A DNA stretch of 64,000 bases from contig JALXAQ010000253.1 of NCBI GenBank assembly GCA_026991885.1, forward strand, positions 32,172 to 96,171, given 5' to 3'. The DNA is from Thiotrichaceae bacterium (GTDB lineage: Bacteria > Pseudomonadota > Gammaproteobacteria > Beggiatoales > Beggiatoaceae). Position numbers and translations under genes: made by a program. Under the pieces are notes generated by a model. That model saw only the letters and a program-made list of their open reading frames with translations. It had not been told where the DNA came from and did no database searches. Shown here piece by piece: positions 8,955-17,682 of the stretch. How positions within the stretch are numbered: the first letter of the stretch is position 1; each line of letters starts with the position of its first letter.

Positions 8955-10283
8955 CTATAGTGCTCCTAAATGATTTGTAAATTTGGTTGGTTTAATTAAA
9001 AATTGGGCTAATTGTCTGCCGATTTTAACACTTTCCGAAACGCCACGATCTTCGGGATAATAATAACAAGTATCAGCCATCACAAAACCTTGTATATTCG
9101 TTTGTATTGGCGGCAATTGTTGGTAAAAGTTGGGAGAGCAGATTGGTTGTGCAAATTCATAGCGAGAAACGTGGGCGGCTAATACCCAATCTTTGGCAAA
9201 TTCTGGATTAATACGATTCAAATAGCTAAGCACTTCTTCGATAAATGAAGCATTATCTTGTGTGTATTTTGCATGCGTTTTAGGCATATAAAAAGGCACA
9301 TAGATAATCCCTTCATCGAGGGGATTAAGATTGCTATATTCTATCAATCCGGGTATTTCCATATCGGGATCATTGATGTTAAGCCAAAAGTTTTCGGTTA
9401 AGGCATAACGCAACCTAAGCACAACGCAGACAACGGCACAATTGGCTATTTTTTTGATTTTATCTATTATTTCTACCGATAAATCCGGTACCAAACGAGG
9501 AACAAAAGGCAATGGAATTGTGGAGACAACGCTATCATAAAAACGCTTTTCCCCTTTAACAACAAGGGCTTCTAGCTGATTGTTGACACTCGTGACTTTT
9601 TCAACACCCGTGTTAAGATAAATAGAGCCGTGCAATTCTAAAATACGCTTTTCCAAGGCACTGAGTAAAGTGTCTGAGCCGCCTTCCAAGTAGCCTAATT
9701 GTTCAGTGAACAGGTTTTTTCTCGATTGAGCGATGCGCTTGATACGGGTACCAATCCAAGCCGCAGAAATATTTTCCTTATGCTCGTAAAACTTATATTC
9801 AAATAAATAGTCCCACAGCCTATAATAGGCGGTTTCGCCTACCCATTTTTTTAACCAAGTTGTGGCATTTACTTGGTCTAATCGAGACCAATTGTTAATA
9901 TTTGTCGTATAAAATACATGGAGAGCATAACGCAGTTTTGAGATTAAACCCAATTTGGGAAAGGTGAGTAAATGAATTGGTTCTCCCCATTTATAGAGTA
10001 CTCCATTATAAAAAAAGCCCATTTTTGTGTCTCGCCAACGCAGTTTGTCAGAAATATTTAATTCGTTGAGCAAATCAAATAAGGGCTTATCGGAGCGACA
10101 AATAAAATGGTAATAACGCTCAATTTTGAGCCCATCAAAGTTAAAAGAGGCGGACATGCCGCCAATGCGATCATCTCTTTCATAGAGGTCAACTTGATGC
10201 TTATTTTTTAATAATTCGTAAGCACAAGCTAATCCCATAGGTCCTGAACCTATTACGGCAATTTTTTTTATTTTTTGTTGCAT
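8955..10283 (-). CDS. FAD/NAD(P)-binding amine-oxidase-like oxidoreductase
   Basis: A 442-aa flavoprotein. Residues 7-35 hold the dinucleotide-binding motif IAVIGSGPMGLACAYELLKN followed by an acidic residue and RIGGMSASF. The middle carries the second conserved region around LGYLEGGSDTLLSALEKRI, and the C-terminus carries GFVMADTCYYYPEDRGVSES. This is the protoporphyrinogen-oxidase/amine-oxidase/UDP-galactopyranose-mutase-like group. Related proteins occur with GtrA and glycosyltransferase genes in polysaccharide regions. Tight packing (2 bases to GtrA, 1 base from the epimerase) indicates one operon. The substrate is unknown, and a lipid-linked sugar is the contextual guess. Confidence 0.82.
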   Translation of the reverse strand: MQQKIKKIAVIGSGPMGLACAYELLKNKHQVDLYERDDRIGGMSASFNFDGLKIERYYHFICRSDKPLFDLLNELNISDKLRWRDTKMGFFYNGVLYKWGEPIHLLTFPKLGLISKLRYALHVFYTTNINNWSRLDQVNATTWLKKWVGETAYYRLWDYLFEYKFYEHKENISAAWIGTRIKRIAQSRKNLFTEQLGYLEGGSDTLLSALEKRILELHGSIYLNTGVEKVTSVNNQLEALVVKGEKRFYDSVVSTIPLPFVPRLVPDLSVEIIDKIKKIANCAVVCVVLRLRYALTENFWLNINDPDMEIPGLIEYSNLNPLDEGIIYVPFYMPKTHAKYTQDNASFIEEVLSYLNRINPEFAKDWVLAAHVSRYEFAQPICSPNFYQQLPPIQTNIQGFVMADTCYYYPEDRGVSESVKIGRQLAQFLIKPTKFTNHLGAL

Positions 10284-10284
10284 T

Positions 10285-11217
10285 TTAACGTTTTAGCACA
10301 ATTTGACTATATTGCTCATCGCCAAAAGTTTCACGGATAGCCTCCTCAAACGGCGTTTGTGTCACGCCAAAAACTTCTTGGGTATTAACCCCAGTAAAAT
10401 GATCACCAGCCGTTAGGGCTTTCAACTGATCAGCCGTAAAAGGCGGTTTGCGACTAAAGACGGCGTAGATTTTCAACAGGGCATAAAACAAGGAATAAGG
10501 TATGTGAATAATCAGCGTCTTCAATTTTTTGACCTTTTTAATCGTGCGTATGATATCGACATAATCAACTTGTTCATTACCGACAACGTCATAAATCGCA
10601 CCATCCGGTTGATTTTCCATACAATGAATAATCATCCGACAAAAGTCTTTATTATACAAAGGTTGGCGCATATAACGCCCATGCCCTGGAATAGGGAATA
10701 TTGGCACCCATTTCATAAAGCGCGATAACCAACCGAGATGTTTAGGATCAAACCAGCCAAACATTAAGGTTGGGCGCAGGATACAATGCTTAATCCCGCT
10801 GCGAATGACGATTTCTTCTTGTTGTTTTTTGGTATGGGTATAATCATCATCTGCGACAGAGTTCACGACTGATGAGCTGATATGTACAATATAGGGTACT
10901 TGGTGCTGGCGTGCCGCCTCTAAGACGCGCTGAGTCGATTCGATATTGTTACGGACAAATAAGGCCGAATTTTTACCGGTAATTTGTGCTTGAAGCATAA
11001 CTAAACAGGTGGCATCTGCAAAGGCATTTTGCCAATCGCCGCTGTTTGCCAGATCAGCTAAAATTGTTTCAACGTGGGGATGTAATTGTTTAAGAATATT
11101 CAAATTGTAAGCATGTTTATCAATGGCGACAATATGCCCTTTAAGTTGCACAATCAGATTTTGTCCAACTAAACCTGCTGCCCCTACTATAATTATTTTG
11201 TCTTTTAAATTAATCAT
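10285..11217 (-). CDS. NAD-dependent epimerase/dehydratase (extended SDR)
   Basis: A 310-aa short-chain dehydrogenase/reductase of the extended type. The N-terminus [17 protein letters not shown] gives the GxxGxxG nucleotide site. [24 protein letters not shown] holds the Ser and a Tyr-x-x-x-Lys-like segment (YTHTK). A proline-rich substrate region follows ([16 protein letters not shown]). It heads the three-gene minus-strand unit with the flavoprotein and GtrA-like protein and lies back to back with argH, separated by a short alternating TA tract. Its sugar substrate cannot be named. Confidence 0.83.
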   Translation of the reverse strand: MINLKDKIIIVGAAGLVGQNLIVQLKGHIVAIDKHAYNLNILKQLHPHVETILADLANSGDWQNAFADATCLVMLQAQITGKNSALFVRNNIESTQRVLEAARQHQVPYIVHISSSVVNSVADDDYTHTKKQQEEIVIRSGIKHCILRPTLMFGWFDPKHLGWLSRFMKWVPIFPIPGHGRYMRQPLYNKDFCRMIIHCMENQPDGAIYDVVGNEQVDYVDIIRTIKKVKKLKTLIIHIPYSLFYALLKIYAVFSRKPPFTADQLKALTAGDHFTGVNTQEVFGVTQTPFEEAIRETFGDEQYSQIVLKR

Positions 11218-11247
11218 TTGTTTTCATTATTATATATATATATATTT

Positions 11248-12624
11248 ATGAGCATAGAAAAACCTTGGACAGGGCGCTTCACGGCACCCACTGATGCTTT
11301 TGTCGAAGCCTTTACCGCTTCAGTCAGCTTTGATCAACGTTTATATGAATATGACATCATGGGCTCCATCGCCCATGCCCGTATGTTAGCGCATGTTGGC
11401 GTTTTGACTGAGCCGGAATGTACACAAATTGTTGAAGGCTTAACCGAAATTCAAGCAGAAATTAAGCGGGGAGCGTTTGAATGGTCAATCGCTTTGGAAG
11501 ATGTTCACATGAATATCGAATCTCGCTTGACGCAGAAAATTGGGGCGGTGGGTAAAAAATTGCACACGGGGCGCTCTCGAAATGATCAAGTGGCGACCGA
11601 TATTCGTCTCTATTTGCGCCATGAAATCGAACGGATTCGTAGCGAATTGACGCGACTTTTGACGGCTTTAGCTGACGTTGCCGAGCGTGAGGCTGACACT
11701 TTGATGCCTGGTTTTACGCATTTGCAAAGTGCTCAACCGACGACGTTTGGACATCATTTGTTAGCTTGGAGTGAAATGTTATTGCGTGATAGGCTACGAT
11801 TACAAGATTGTCGCAAACGTCTGAATAGTATGCCCCTTGGTGCTGCCGCCCTCGCGGGCACGAGTTATCCGATAGATCGTCACTATACCGCAGAATTATT
11901 AGGTTTTGAAAGTATAGCAGAAAATTCTTTGGATGCTGTCAGTGATCGCGATTTTGCGATTGAGTTTACAGCCGCCGCTGCTATTTTGATGATGCACTTG
12001 TCGCGTTTTTCTGAAGAATTGGTTTTATGGTCATCAGCGCAATTTAATTTTATTGAATTAAGCGATGCCTTTTGCACGGGCTCATCCATCATGCCTCAGA
12101 AAAAAAACCCGGATGTACCCGAATTGGTACGTGGAAAAACGGGGCGCGTCTATGGTCATTTGACCAGTTTATTGACTTTGATGAAATCGCAGCCATTAGC
12201 CTATAATAAGGATAATCAAGAAGATAAAGAGCCCTTGTTTGATACAGTCGATACACTCAAAGGCAGTTTGCGCGTTTTTGCAGACATGATACCGACTTTA
12301 CAAGTGCAACGTGACCAAATGCGTGCAGCCGCGCAGCGGGGTTTTAGCACTGCCACGGATTTAGCGGATTATCTAGTCCGCAAAGGAGTGGCATTTCGAG
12401 ATGCCCATGAGATTGTGGGCAAAGCAGTGCGACATTGTATTGATAATGGATGTGACTTAGAGGCTTTAAGTTTAAAAGTATTTAAAGAATTTTCGCCACA
12501 GATTGGGGATGATGTGTATGAAATATTAACCTTGGATGGCTCAATTAATGCGCGTAATCATATCGGGGGGACAGCACCGCGCCAGGTACGGGCGGCGGTA
12601 AAACGTTTGCGAGAGCGTTTATAG
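11248..12624 (+). CDS. argH: Argininosuccinate lyase
   Basis: Last enzyme of arginine biosynthesis, splitting argininosuccinate into arginine and fumarate. The superfamily signature [20 protein letters not shown] is at about residues 278-297. [13 protein letters not shown] near 105 and [12 protein letters not shown] are further family regions. The protein is 458 aa when started at ATG 11248 ([11 protein letters not shown]), the usual N-terminus. An in-frame ATG at 11218 would add an atypical hydrophobic decapeptide from an AT repeat. A dispersed palindrome and the tRNA promoter region follow. Confidence 0.96.
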   Translation: MSIEKPWTGRFTAPTDAFVEAFTASVSFDQRLYEYDIMGSIAHARMLAHVGVLTEPECTQIVEGLTEIQAEIKRGAFEWSIALEDVHMNIESRLTQKIGAVGKKLHTGRSRNDQVATDIRLYLRHEIERIRSELTRLLTALADVAEREADTLMPGFTHLQSAQPTTFGHHLLAWSEMLLRDRLRLQDCRKRLNSMPLGAAALAGTSYPIDRHYTAELLGFESIAENSLDAVSDRDFAIEFTAAAAILMMHLSRFSEELVLWSSAQFNFIELSDAFCTGSSIMPQKKNPDVPELVRGKTGRVYGHLTSLLTLMKSQPLAYNKDNQEDKEPLFDTVDTLKGSLRVFADMIPTLQVQRDQMRAAAQRGFSTATDLADYLVRKGVAFRDAHEIVGKAVRHCIDNGCDLEALSLKVFKEFSPQIGDDVYEILTLDGSINARNHIGGTAPRQVRAAVKRLRERL

Positions 12625-12629
12625 AAATA

Positions 12630-12652
12630 GGAGTCCAAGATTTATCTTGGAC
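12630..12652. repeat. Dispersed palindrome (core TCCAAGATTTATCTTGGA)
   Basis: A perfect 8-bp inverted repeat, GTCCAAGA and TCTTGGAC around TTTA, preceded by GGA and followed by eight A residues. Other copies are at 14576, 18730, 24065, 39290 (reversed), 43256 (reversed), 59662 and 63638, with diverged copies at 12901, 39267, 60871 and 63600. This copy sits 33 bases upstream of the -10 box of the tRNA-Ala gene. Confidence 0.9.
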
Positions 12653-12684
12653 AAAAAAAACTAGCATTATTGATTTGAGCCGTG

Positions 12685-12690
12685 TATAAT
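12685..12690 (+). promoter_or_regulatory. Probable -10 box of the tRNA-Ala/tRNA-Arg pair
   Basis: A perfect TATAAT 22 bases before the tRNA-Ala 5' end, in the context GTGTATAAT shared with the tRNA-Ser promoter at 63691-63699. No good -35 hexamer lies at 16-18 bases. The A-tract at 12653-12660 is placed where an UP element would be. Confidence 0.6.
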
Positions 12691-12711
12691 GCTCGGCCAA
12701 TTCAATTTAGT

Positions 12712-12787
12712 GGGGCTGTAGCTCAGTTGGGAGAGCGCTGCGTTCGCAATGCAGAGGTCGGGAGTTCGACCCTCCTCGGCTCCACCA
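12712..12787 (+). tRNA. tRNA-Ala (anticodon CGC)
   Basis: The 76 bases fold as a cloverleaf. The acceptor stem is GGGGCTG/CGGCTCC, the D arm is GCTC...GAGC, and the anticodon loop TTCGCAA gives CGC. The T arm is GGGAG TTCGACC CTCCT, followed by discriminator A and an encoded CCA end. It reads GCG codons. It is 6 bases upstream of tRNA-Arg and probably co-transcribed with it. Confidence 0.95.
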
Positions 12788-12793
12788 TATTCA

Positions 12794-12870
12794 GTCCCTG
12801 TAGCATAACTGGATAATGCACTGGCCTCCTAAGCCGGAGATTCTGGGTTCAAATCCCAGCGGGGGCACCA
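12794..12870 (+). tRNA. tRNA-Arg (anticodon CCT)
   Basis: 77 bases with acceptor stem GTCCCTG/CGGGGGC, anticodon stem CTGGC/GCCGG and loop CTCCTAA, giving anticodon CCT for AGG codons. The T loop is TTCAAAT and CCA is encoded. It forms a pair with the preceding tRNA-Ala and lies just upstream of holA. Confidence 0.94.
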
Positions 12871-12900
12871 TTTCTTTTCTCCACTCCAATTTTTTTTCTG

Positions 12901-12922
12901 CCCAAAATAAATTTTGGACTCC
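12901..12922. repeat. Diverged copy of the dispersed palindrome in the holA leader
   Basis: CCAAAATAAATTTTGG at 12902-12917 followed by ACTCC, matching the reversed orientation of the TCCAAGATTTATCTTGGA family with G-to-A and C-to-T changes that keep the pairing. It occupies the space where the holA ribosome-binding site would be expected. Confidence 0.5.
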
Positions 12923-12929
12923 AAAAAAA

Positions 12930-13952
12930 ATGAAATTGAAAGCCGCTCAACTAAGCAATCATCTCAAGCGACAAGGGCTCTCATCGATCTATCTGTTAAC
13001 CGGCGATGAGCCTTTACAAATGATGGAATGTGCGGATACGCTACGATCTTTTGCCCGTGAGCAAGGTTTTAATGAGCGAGTTGTTTTAACCGTCGAATCG
13101 AAATTTGATTGGGAAAACCTTGAAGAACAAGCCGATAGTTTTTCTTTATTTGCCAATAAGCGTTTGTTAGAAATTCGTTTAGGCGCTCAATCCCCTGGAA
13201 AGGATGGCACTAAAGCTTTGATAGCCTATTCAGACAACCCCCCCCCTGATGCCATCTTATTAATCACCGCTGATAAACTTGATGCTAACAAACAAAAAAC
13301 GAAATGGTTTAAAATATTAAGTGAGCGAGGCGTGCTTATACAAATATGGCCTCTCAATGTATCAGAATTGCCCGGCTGGATAGTCCAACGTATGAGGCAA
13401 TATGGTTTACAAGCGTCTCCAGAGGCTATCAATATGATAGCGGAACGCGCTGAGGGACATTTACTCGCTTGCACTCAAGAAATTGAAAAGCTGCATTTAT
13501 TATATGGCAAAGGGCAGATTGATACAGCACAAGTACTTGATGCCGTCGCAGATACTGCCCGTTTTGACGTGTTTAATTGGGTGGATACAGTATTGACAGG
13601 TGATGCGCCGCGCCTTGTCCGTCAATTACAGGGCTTACAAGCGGAAGGGGTTGAAGTGACTTTAGTGGCGTGGGCTTTAAATAAAGAAATACGCAATTTA
13701 TGTTATATGACTTATGCACTACAATCGGGACAAAGCATCGCTCAACTATTTAAAACTTATCGTATTTGGTCCATACGTCAAAATGCCATATCCCGCGCTA
13801 TTAAGAGATATTCAAAGCCTCGACGGTGGCGGCAATTTTTGCGGGAGACGGTACAAATTGATCGTATGATAAAAGGATTGGAAAGTGGCAATCCTTGGGA
13901 TGAATTGCAGCAATTGAGTTTACAAATAGCGGGAGTGAAATTATTTAGCTAA
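12930..13952 (+). CDS. holA: DNA polymerase III delta subunit
   Basis: Delta subunit of the clamp loader, which opens the beta sliding clamp during replication. The 340-aa protein has the expected AAA+-like N-terminus (LKRQGLSSIYLLTGDEPLQMMECADTLR split over residues 10-37), the clamp-contact segment SLFANKRLLEIRLG, and the C-terminal collar domain (NPWDELQQLSLQIAGVKLF). The ATG at 12930 is used because a longer frame would begin inside the tRNA-Arg gene. No Shine-Dalgarno sequence is visible before the start. In many relatives holA follows lptE; here it follows two tRNAs. Confidence 0.92.
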   Translation: MKLKAAQLSNHLKRQGLSSIYLLTGDEPLQMMECADTLRSFAREQGFNERVVLTVESKFDWENLEEQADSFSLFANKRLLEIRLGAQSPGKDGTKALIAYSDNPPPDAILLITADKLDANKQKTKWFKILSERGVLIQIWPLNVSELPGWIVQRMRQYGLQASPEAINMIAERAEGHLLACTQEIEKLHLLYGKGQIDTAQVLDAVADTARFDVFNWVDTVLTGDAPRLVRQLQGLQAEGVEVTLVAWALNKEIRNLCYMTYALQSGQSIAQLFKTYRIWSIRQNAISRAIKRYSKPRRWRQFLRETVQIDRMIKGLESGNPWDELQQLSLQIAGVKLFS

Positions 13953-14029
13953 AAAGTCCAAGGGATGACAAATGGCAAAAAAAAAGATAGTATGGTTGAT
14001 GAATGTACAATCATCATTGGAGACTCAAA

Positions 14030-14563
14030 ATGACTCGTAATTTGCTAACTTGTTTTTTTATCTCAATTTTTTTATCAACACCCGTTTTGGCAGATGATTT
14101 TTTCGATGGCTATGTTGCTCTTGAAAAAAAGGAATATACGAAGGCTTTAGAATTGCTTAGCAAGTCCGCTAACCAGGGAAATGCCCAAGCACAATTCTTT
14201 GTAGGTAAGATCTACGACAAAGGTTATGGTGTCACTGAGAATGACCGAACAGCCATCAAGTGGTATCGCAAAGCGGCAAAAAAAGGGCATATAGATGCCA
14301 TCAACCGTTTGAAGGAGATGAAAGGCTCGACTGATTCTGAGTCTTCTTGTCCCAGTAAGACTTTTAGTCTGACTGTGAATGCGATTCCCTCAAAGAGTCG
14401 AATTCGGATAATGAATATTAGAGCGAAATATCGAGATGGCATCTGTCTGAAGCCAGGTAAATACGATGTTTTGGTGGACCTTCGGGGATTCAAGAGCTAT
14501 CGGAAATTGATAAAAGTCGAAGACTCAGATGTCTCCGTTGATGTCTTTTTAAAGCGAAAGTAA
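14030..14563 (+). CDS. Exported Sel1-repeat protein with C-terminal PEGA-like domain
   Basis: A 177-aa protein with a signal peptide (MTRNLLTCFFISIFLSTPVLA). One or two Sel1 repeats follow at about 25-95 (AQAQFFVGKIYDKGYGVTEN, then TAIKWYRKAAKKGHIDAI). Residues 110-177 resemble a PEGA domain, with a short beta-rich segment (LTVNAIPSKSRIRIMNI, then CLKPGKYDVLVDLRGFKSY). It is likely periplasmic or envelope-associated and its role is unknown. The PEGA similarity links it to the protein at 5518. The ATG at 14030 is preferred over a more upstream in-frame start because it opens directly into the signal peptide. Confidence 0.75.
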   Translation: MTRNLLTCFFISIFLSTPVLADDFFDGYVALEKKEYTKALELLSKSANQGNAQAQFFVGKIYDKGYGVTENDRTAIKWYRKAAKKGHIDAINRLKEMKGSTDSESSCPSKTFSLTVNAIPSKSRIRIMNIRAKYRDGICLKPGKYDVLVDLRGFKSYRKLIKVEDSDVSVDVFLKRK

Positions 14564-14575
14564 ATTCGCCATCAA

Positions 14576-14598
14576 GGAGTCCAAGATTTATCTTGGAC
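14576..14598. repeat. Dispersed palindrome copy
   Basis: A perfect copy of the TCCAAGATTTATCTTGGA family, directly after the Sel1/PEGA gene and 11 bases before a strong intrinsic terminator. Confidence 0.9.
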
Positions 14599-14608
14599 AT
14601 GACCCAAC

Positions 14609-14646
14609 AAAGCCCCTTAGTTCCTGAACTAAGAGGCTTTTTTTTT
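14609..14646 (+). terminator. Rho-independent terminator after the Sel1/PEGA gene
   Basis: AAAGCC and CTTAGTT pair with AACTAAG and GGCTTT around a short loop, followed by a run of eight or more T residues. It separates the Sel1/PEGA gene from proA, whose start is only 14 bases further on. Confidence 0.85.
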
Positions 14647-14659
14647 CTTTTATTTTAAT

Positions 14660-15910
14660 ATGAAACAATACATGCAGCAAATTGGCAAACAAGCGCGTCA
14701 AGCCGCACAAATTTTAGCGCGTACTCAAACAAGCATTAAAAACAAAGCCTTAGAGAAAATATCCCAACAAATAGAACAACAAAATGCGCCATTACTCGCC
14801 GCGAATGCAAAAGACTTAGAAGCGGGCAAGGCTAAAGGTTTAGAAGCCGCATTGCTAGATCGTTTAGCCTTAAATGAGTCGCGCATCGAAAACATGATTG
14901 AAGGCTTACGACAAATGATAGCTTTGCCTGATCCGGTCGGCGAAATAAGCGAATTAAGCTACCGCCCGAGTGGCATTCAAGTGGGCAAAATGCGCGTACC
15001 TTTGGGTGTCGTCGGGATTATTTACGAATCTCGCCCCAATGTGACAGCCGACGCTGCTGGCTTATGTTTGAAATCGGGTAATGCGACCATTTTACGGGGC
15101 GGCTCGGAAGCGATTCACTCTAATCAAGCCATTGCCGAGTGCATTTCAGCCGGCTTAAAGGCGGCGGGATTGCCTAGCACTGCCGTACAAGTGATTGAAA
15201 CCACTGATAGGGCGGCGGTCGGTCAATTAATCACTATGCCAGAATACGTTGATGTCATCATCCCGCGAGGAGGCAAAGGATTGATTGAACGTATCAGTCA
15301 AGAAGCGCGAGTGCCTGTGATTAAGCATTTAGATGGCATTTGTCATACTTATATTGATGATAAGGCGGACATTGAAAAAGCCATCGCTGTCGCCTATAAC
15401 GCGAAAACGCAACGCTATGGCACTTGTAATACGATGGAAACTTTATTAGTCGCCAAAGACATCGCGGCGCAAGTGTTACCAAAACTAGCTGAAAAATATG
15501 AAACGGCGGGCGTTGAATTGCGCGGATGTCCGGCAAGCCAAGCTTTATTATCGAATATTCAAGCCGCCAGCGATGAAGATTGGGATACGGAATATTTAGC
15601 CCCGATTTTATCTATACGAATTGTACAGGATTTAGACGAAGCAATAGAACATATTAGTCTGCATAGTTCTCAACACACAGATGCCATTATAACTGAAGAT
15701 TGGAGCCGAGCGCGGCGTTTTTTGACGGAAGTGGACTCTAGTTCTGTGATGGTGAATACATCTACCCGCTTTGCGGATGGATTTGAATATGGCTTAGGTG
15801 CGGAAATTGGTATCAGTACGGACAAATTTCATGCCCGTGGACCTGTCGGATTGGAAGGCTTGACTTCACAAAAATTTATTGTGTTGGGGGATGGGCATAT
15901 TAGGGGGTGA
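14660..15910 (+). CDS. proA: Gamma-glutamyl phosphate reductase
   Basis: Second enzyme of proline biosynthesis, NADPH-dependent reduction of glutamyl-5-phosphate to the semialdehyde. The 416-aa protein shows the ALDH-like fold. The catalytic Cys256 lies in [13 protein letters not shown], with [17 protein letters not shown] near 115-131, [12 protein letters not shown], and the C-terminal [20 protein letters not shown]. No proB is adjacent. The start lies immediately after a terminator and has no obvious Shine-Dalgarno sequence, so the promoter may overlap the terminator region or the gene may be read through. Confidence 0.96.
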   Translation: MKQYMQQIGKQARQAAQILARTQTSIKNKALEKISQQIEQQNAPLLAANAKDLEAGKAKGLEAALLDRLALNESRIENMIEGLRQMIALPDPVGEISELSYRPSGIQVGKMRVPLGVVGIIYESRPNVTADAAGLCLKSGNATILRGGSEAIHSNQAIAECISAGLKAAGLPSTAVQVIETTDRAAVGQLITMPEYVDVIIPRGGKGLIERISQEARVPVIKHLDGICHTYIDDKADIEKAIAVAYNAKTQRYGTCNTMETLLVAKDIAAQVLPKLAEKYETAGVELRGCPASQALLSNIQAASDEDWDTEYLAPILSIRIVQDLDEAIEHISLHSSQHTDAIITEDWSRARRFLTEVDSSSVMVNTSTRFADGFEYGLGAEIGISTDKFHARGPVGLEGLTSQKFIVLGDGHIRG

Positions 15911-15919
15911 AACGACAGC

Positions 15920-16046
15920 CGTTATCCTAAAAGTCTTCCCGATTTGGCAGGACGCTCCGAGCATGCATTAGCTTCGCTGACTTCGTATCCGTTGCTCCGC
16001 AACGAGAAACGAGTACAACTTTTTCCGAAATAAACAGATTGATTCA
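15920..16046. other. Intergenic region sharing a short repeat
   Basis: No gene seen. It contains TTAGCTTCGCTGACTTCGTA (15969-15988), also present inside the inverted-repeat element at 29646-29665. The rest may hold the promoter for the 16047 gene, but no clear boxes were picked. Confidence 0.35.
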
Positions 16047-16439
16047 ATGGAAACGTTATTTAGAGGAGATGATAACTATAAGGGTGGAGCCATAGGAGAA
16101 CCATTAGGTAGTGAAGCTGATATTAAAACGCCTTGGGAACAGGTCCGTAAAGAATCCCATCAAACAAGTATTTTCACTTCATTTAGCACTTCTAAAAAAG
16201 CGACTGAAACCTTTTCAAAGAAAAATACAATAAAAGTTTCAGTCAAAGAGCTAAAAAAATTAGAAAATCAAGGAAAAATTGAAGTATATACAGTTGATGA
16301 TATCGTTATAATGATGAAGAATCATCCTAAAAAGAAAATTAGAATTGATGCAAATAATGTGAAAAAGATTATGGAAAAGAATAAGGAAGTTCTGATTAAA
16401 GGACAAATCCCAGCATCCTACATCAAATTGGTTAACTAA
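16047..16439 (+). CDS. Small protein, possible ADP-ribosyltransferase-fold toxin
   Basis: A 130-aa protein of unrecognised family. Three short patterns resemble the Arg-Ser-Glu core of ADP-ribosyltransferase toxins. They are LFRGDD with Arg6, FTSFSTSKKATETF with the S-T-S triplet at 47-49, and KEVLIKGQIP with Glu114 placed as in the EVLLP-type end of such domains. It has no signal peptide or secretion domain, so it would be a free-standing enzyme or a detached toxin tip. A small acidic protein follows after 18 bases, an arrangement typical of toxin-immunity or toxin-antitoxin pairs. The fold assignment is inference from weak motifs. Confidence 0.55.
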   Translation: METLFRGDDNYKGGAIGEPLGSEADIKTPWEQVRKESHQTSIFTSFSTSKKATETFSKKNTIKVSVKELKKLENQGKIEVYTVDDIVIMMKNHPKKKIRIDANNVKKIMEKNKEVLIKGQIPASYIKLVN

Positions 16440-16457
16440 AACAGGAGAAATCTGAAG

Positions 16458-16742
16458 ATGGCCTCAAAATTTAAAATTGGTGATGCAATGAATACCTACA
16501 ATGTTGCTCTTTTAACACTAAAGTCACGTCAATACAATGTCTGGTTAGAACCTGGCGAAAATGAAGACGAGACTGGCTATTGGCACGCCAATAGAGATGA
16601 TGCTGAATTTATTGCGTTTGATCCATTGAGATTGTTAGGTTTAGTGGCAATGTGGGAACAAAGGGGTAACAATTGGGAAAGAATGCAGAATGAAGGAGAT
16701 ATTTATGATGAATTATTAACTAATACTTATGGTAATGATTAA
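16458..16742 (+). CDS. Small acidic protein, possible immunity/antitoxin partner
   Basis: A 94-aa protein, acidic and tryptophan-rich (NVWLEPGENEDETGYWHANR, then LLGLVAMWEQRGNNWERMQN). No family recognised. An AGGAG ribosome-binding sequence lies about 11 bases before the ATG. A second ATG eleven codons in is possible but less likely. Its position directly after the ADP-ribosyltransferase-like gene and its acidity suggest that it could neutralise that protein. This is inference from context. Confidence 0.55.
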   Translation: MASKFKIGDAMNTYNVALLTLKSRQYNVWLEPGENEDETGYWHANRDDAEFIAFDPLRLLGLVAMWEQRGNNWERMQNEGDIYDELLTNTYGND

Positions 16743-16939
16743 TTATTATCGTTCATAGAAATATAAGGCTTTGTTTTCGTTAATCAATTATTAAAAAATT
16801 AGGCAAAACGAGTCGCACACGTCGTTTTTACTCGTTCCTACATTATGTGACGGCACACTTAGATGTGACCCCTAGACGAAGCCGTCTTCGAGTGGTTGCG
16901 GATGGACGGATTATAAGGAGTTAGAAATTTCAAATGTTT

Positions 16940-16990
16940 GGTGGGTTGGGCGTCCCGCCACTTCGTTGCGCTCCGCTCTACCCACCCTAC
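16940..16990. repeat. Imperfect inverted repeat in a 316-bp gap
   Basis: TGGTGGGTTGGGCG pairs imperfectly with CGCTCTACCCACCCTA across a segment rich in CTTCGTTGCGCTCCG. Similar wording occurs in the insertion at 62075-62100, so it looks like a degenerate member of a dispersed repeat. The rest of the 16743-17058 gap holds no gene that I can support. Confidence 0.45.
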
Positions 16991-17058
16991 AAAAAAGCTT
17001 AACTTAATGGCATTGACGCTCTGCGTGGGAACGAAAATCAACCAGTGGATGTTTTTTA

Positions 17059-17682
17059 TCACACAGAATCCGATTTATTGTAAAACTTATCCCACAAATT
17101 CACCACCGTACAAAATAAATCCGCAGTACGCTCAGCATCATAAATAGCAGAATGAGCTTCGTTGCTATCCCAATCAAAGCCAGCGGCTCGTACTCCCTTT
17201 GCCAAAACAGTCTGTTTAAAAGCCAGTCCACTCAAAGTAGCCGTATCAAATGTGCTAAACCGATGAAAGGGACTTTTTACCTTAGTTCGATAACAGGCTG
17301 CCTTAATAAAACTTAAATCAAACGAAGGATTATGTCCCACCAAAATGGCACGAGAGCACTTATGCGCTTTTACTGCCTTGCGTATTGGTTTAAAAATGCT
17401 TTCCAATCCTTCCGCCTCCGACACCGCAAAACGAAAGGGGTGAAAGGGATCAATACCCAGAAAATCCAATGCCTCTTTATCAAGATTCGCCCCTTCAAAG
17501 GGAATCAGATGACAAAAATGTGTTTCATCACGTTGCCAGCAACCCTGATTATCCAATTGTAATGTCACCGCTGCCACTTCCAATAAAGCATCGCGTCTGG
17601 CATTCATGCCCGCCGTTTCTACATCTACCACAACCGGTAAATAGCCCCGAAATCGTTTGGCTATCGGTATTATTTTTGTCAT
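17059..17682 (-). CDS. rnt: Ribonuclease T
   Basis: A 3'-5' exoribonuclease that trims tRNA and other stable RNA ends. It is a DEDD-family exonuclease of 207 aa. Exo I VVDVETAG holds Asp20 and Glu22, Exo II GHNPSFDLSFIKAA follows, and Exo III is EAHSAIYDAERTADLF with the catalytic His and Asp. The ATG at 17682 overlaps the pyrC stop as TGATG, which argues for translational coupling. An in-frame ATG five codons earlier is also open. The pyrC-rnt order is known in other gammaproteobacteria. Confidence 0.92.
   Translation of the reverse strand: MTKIIPIAKRFRGYLPVVVDVETAGMNARRDALLEVAAVTLQLDNQGCWQRDETHFCHLIPFEGANLDKEALDFLGIDPFHPFRFAVSEAEGLESIFKPIRKAVKAHKCSRAILVGHNPSFDLSFIKAACYRTKVKSPFHRFSTFDTATLSGLAFKQTVLAKGVRAAGFDWDSNEAHSAIYDAERTADLFCTVVNLWDKFYNKSDSV

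Noticed and set aside
11218..11247. Upstream start for argH
   Set aside because: The extra ten residues come from an AT repeat and do not fit the family N-terminus; ATG at 11248 does.
12816..12929. N-terminal extension of holA
   Set aside because: The extension starts inside tRNA-Arg and translates the tRNA and a palindromic leader; the conserved protein begins at 12930.
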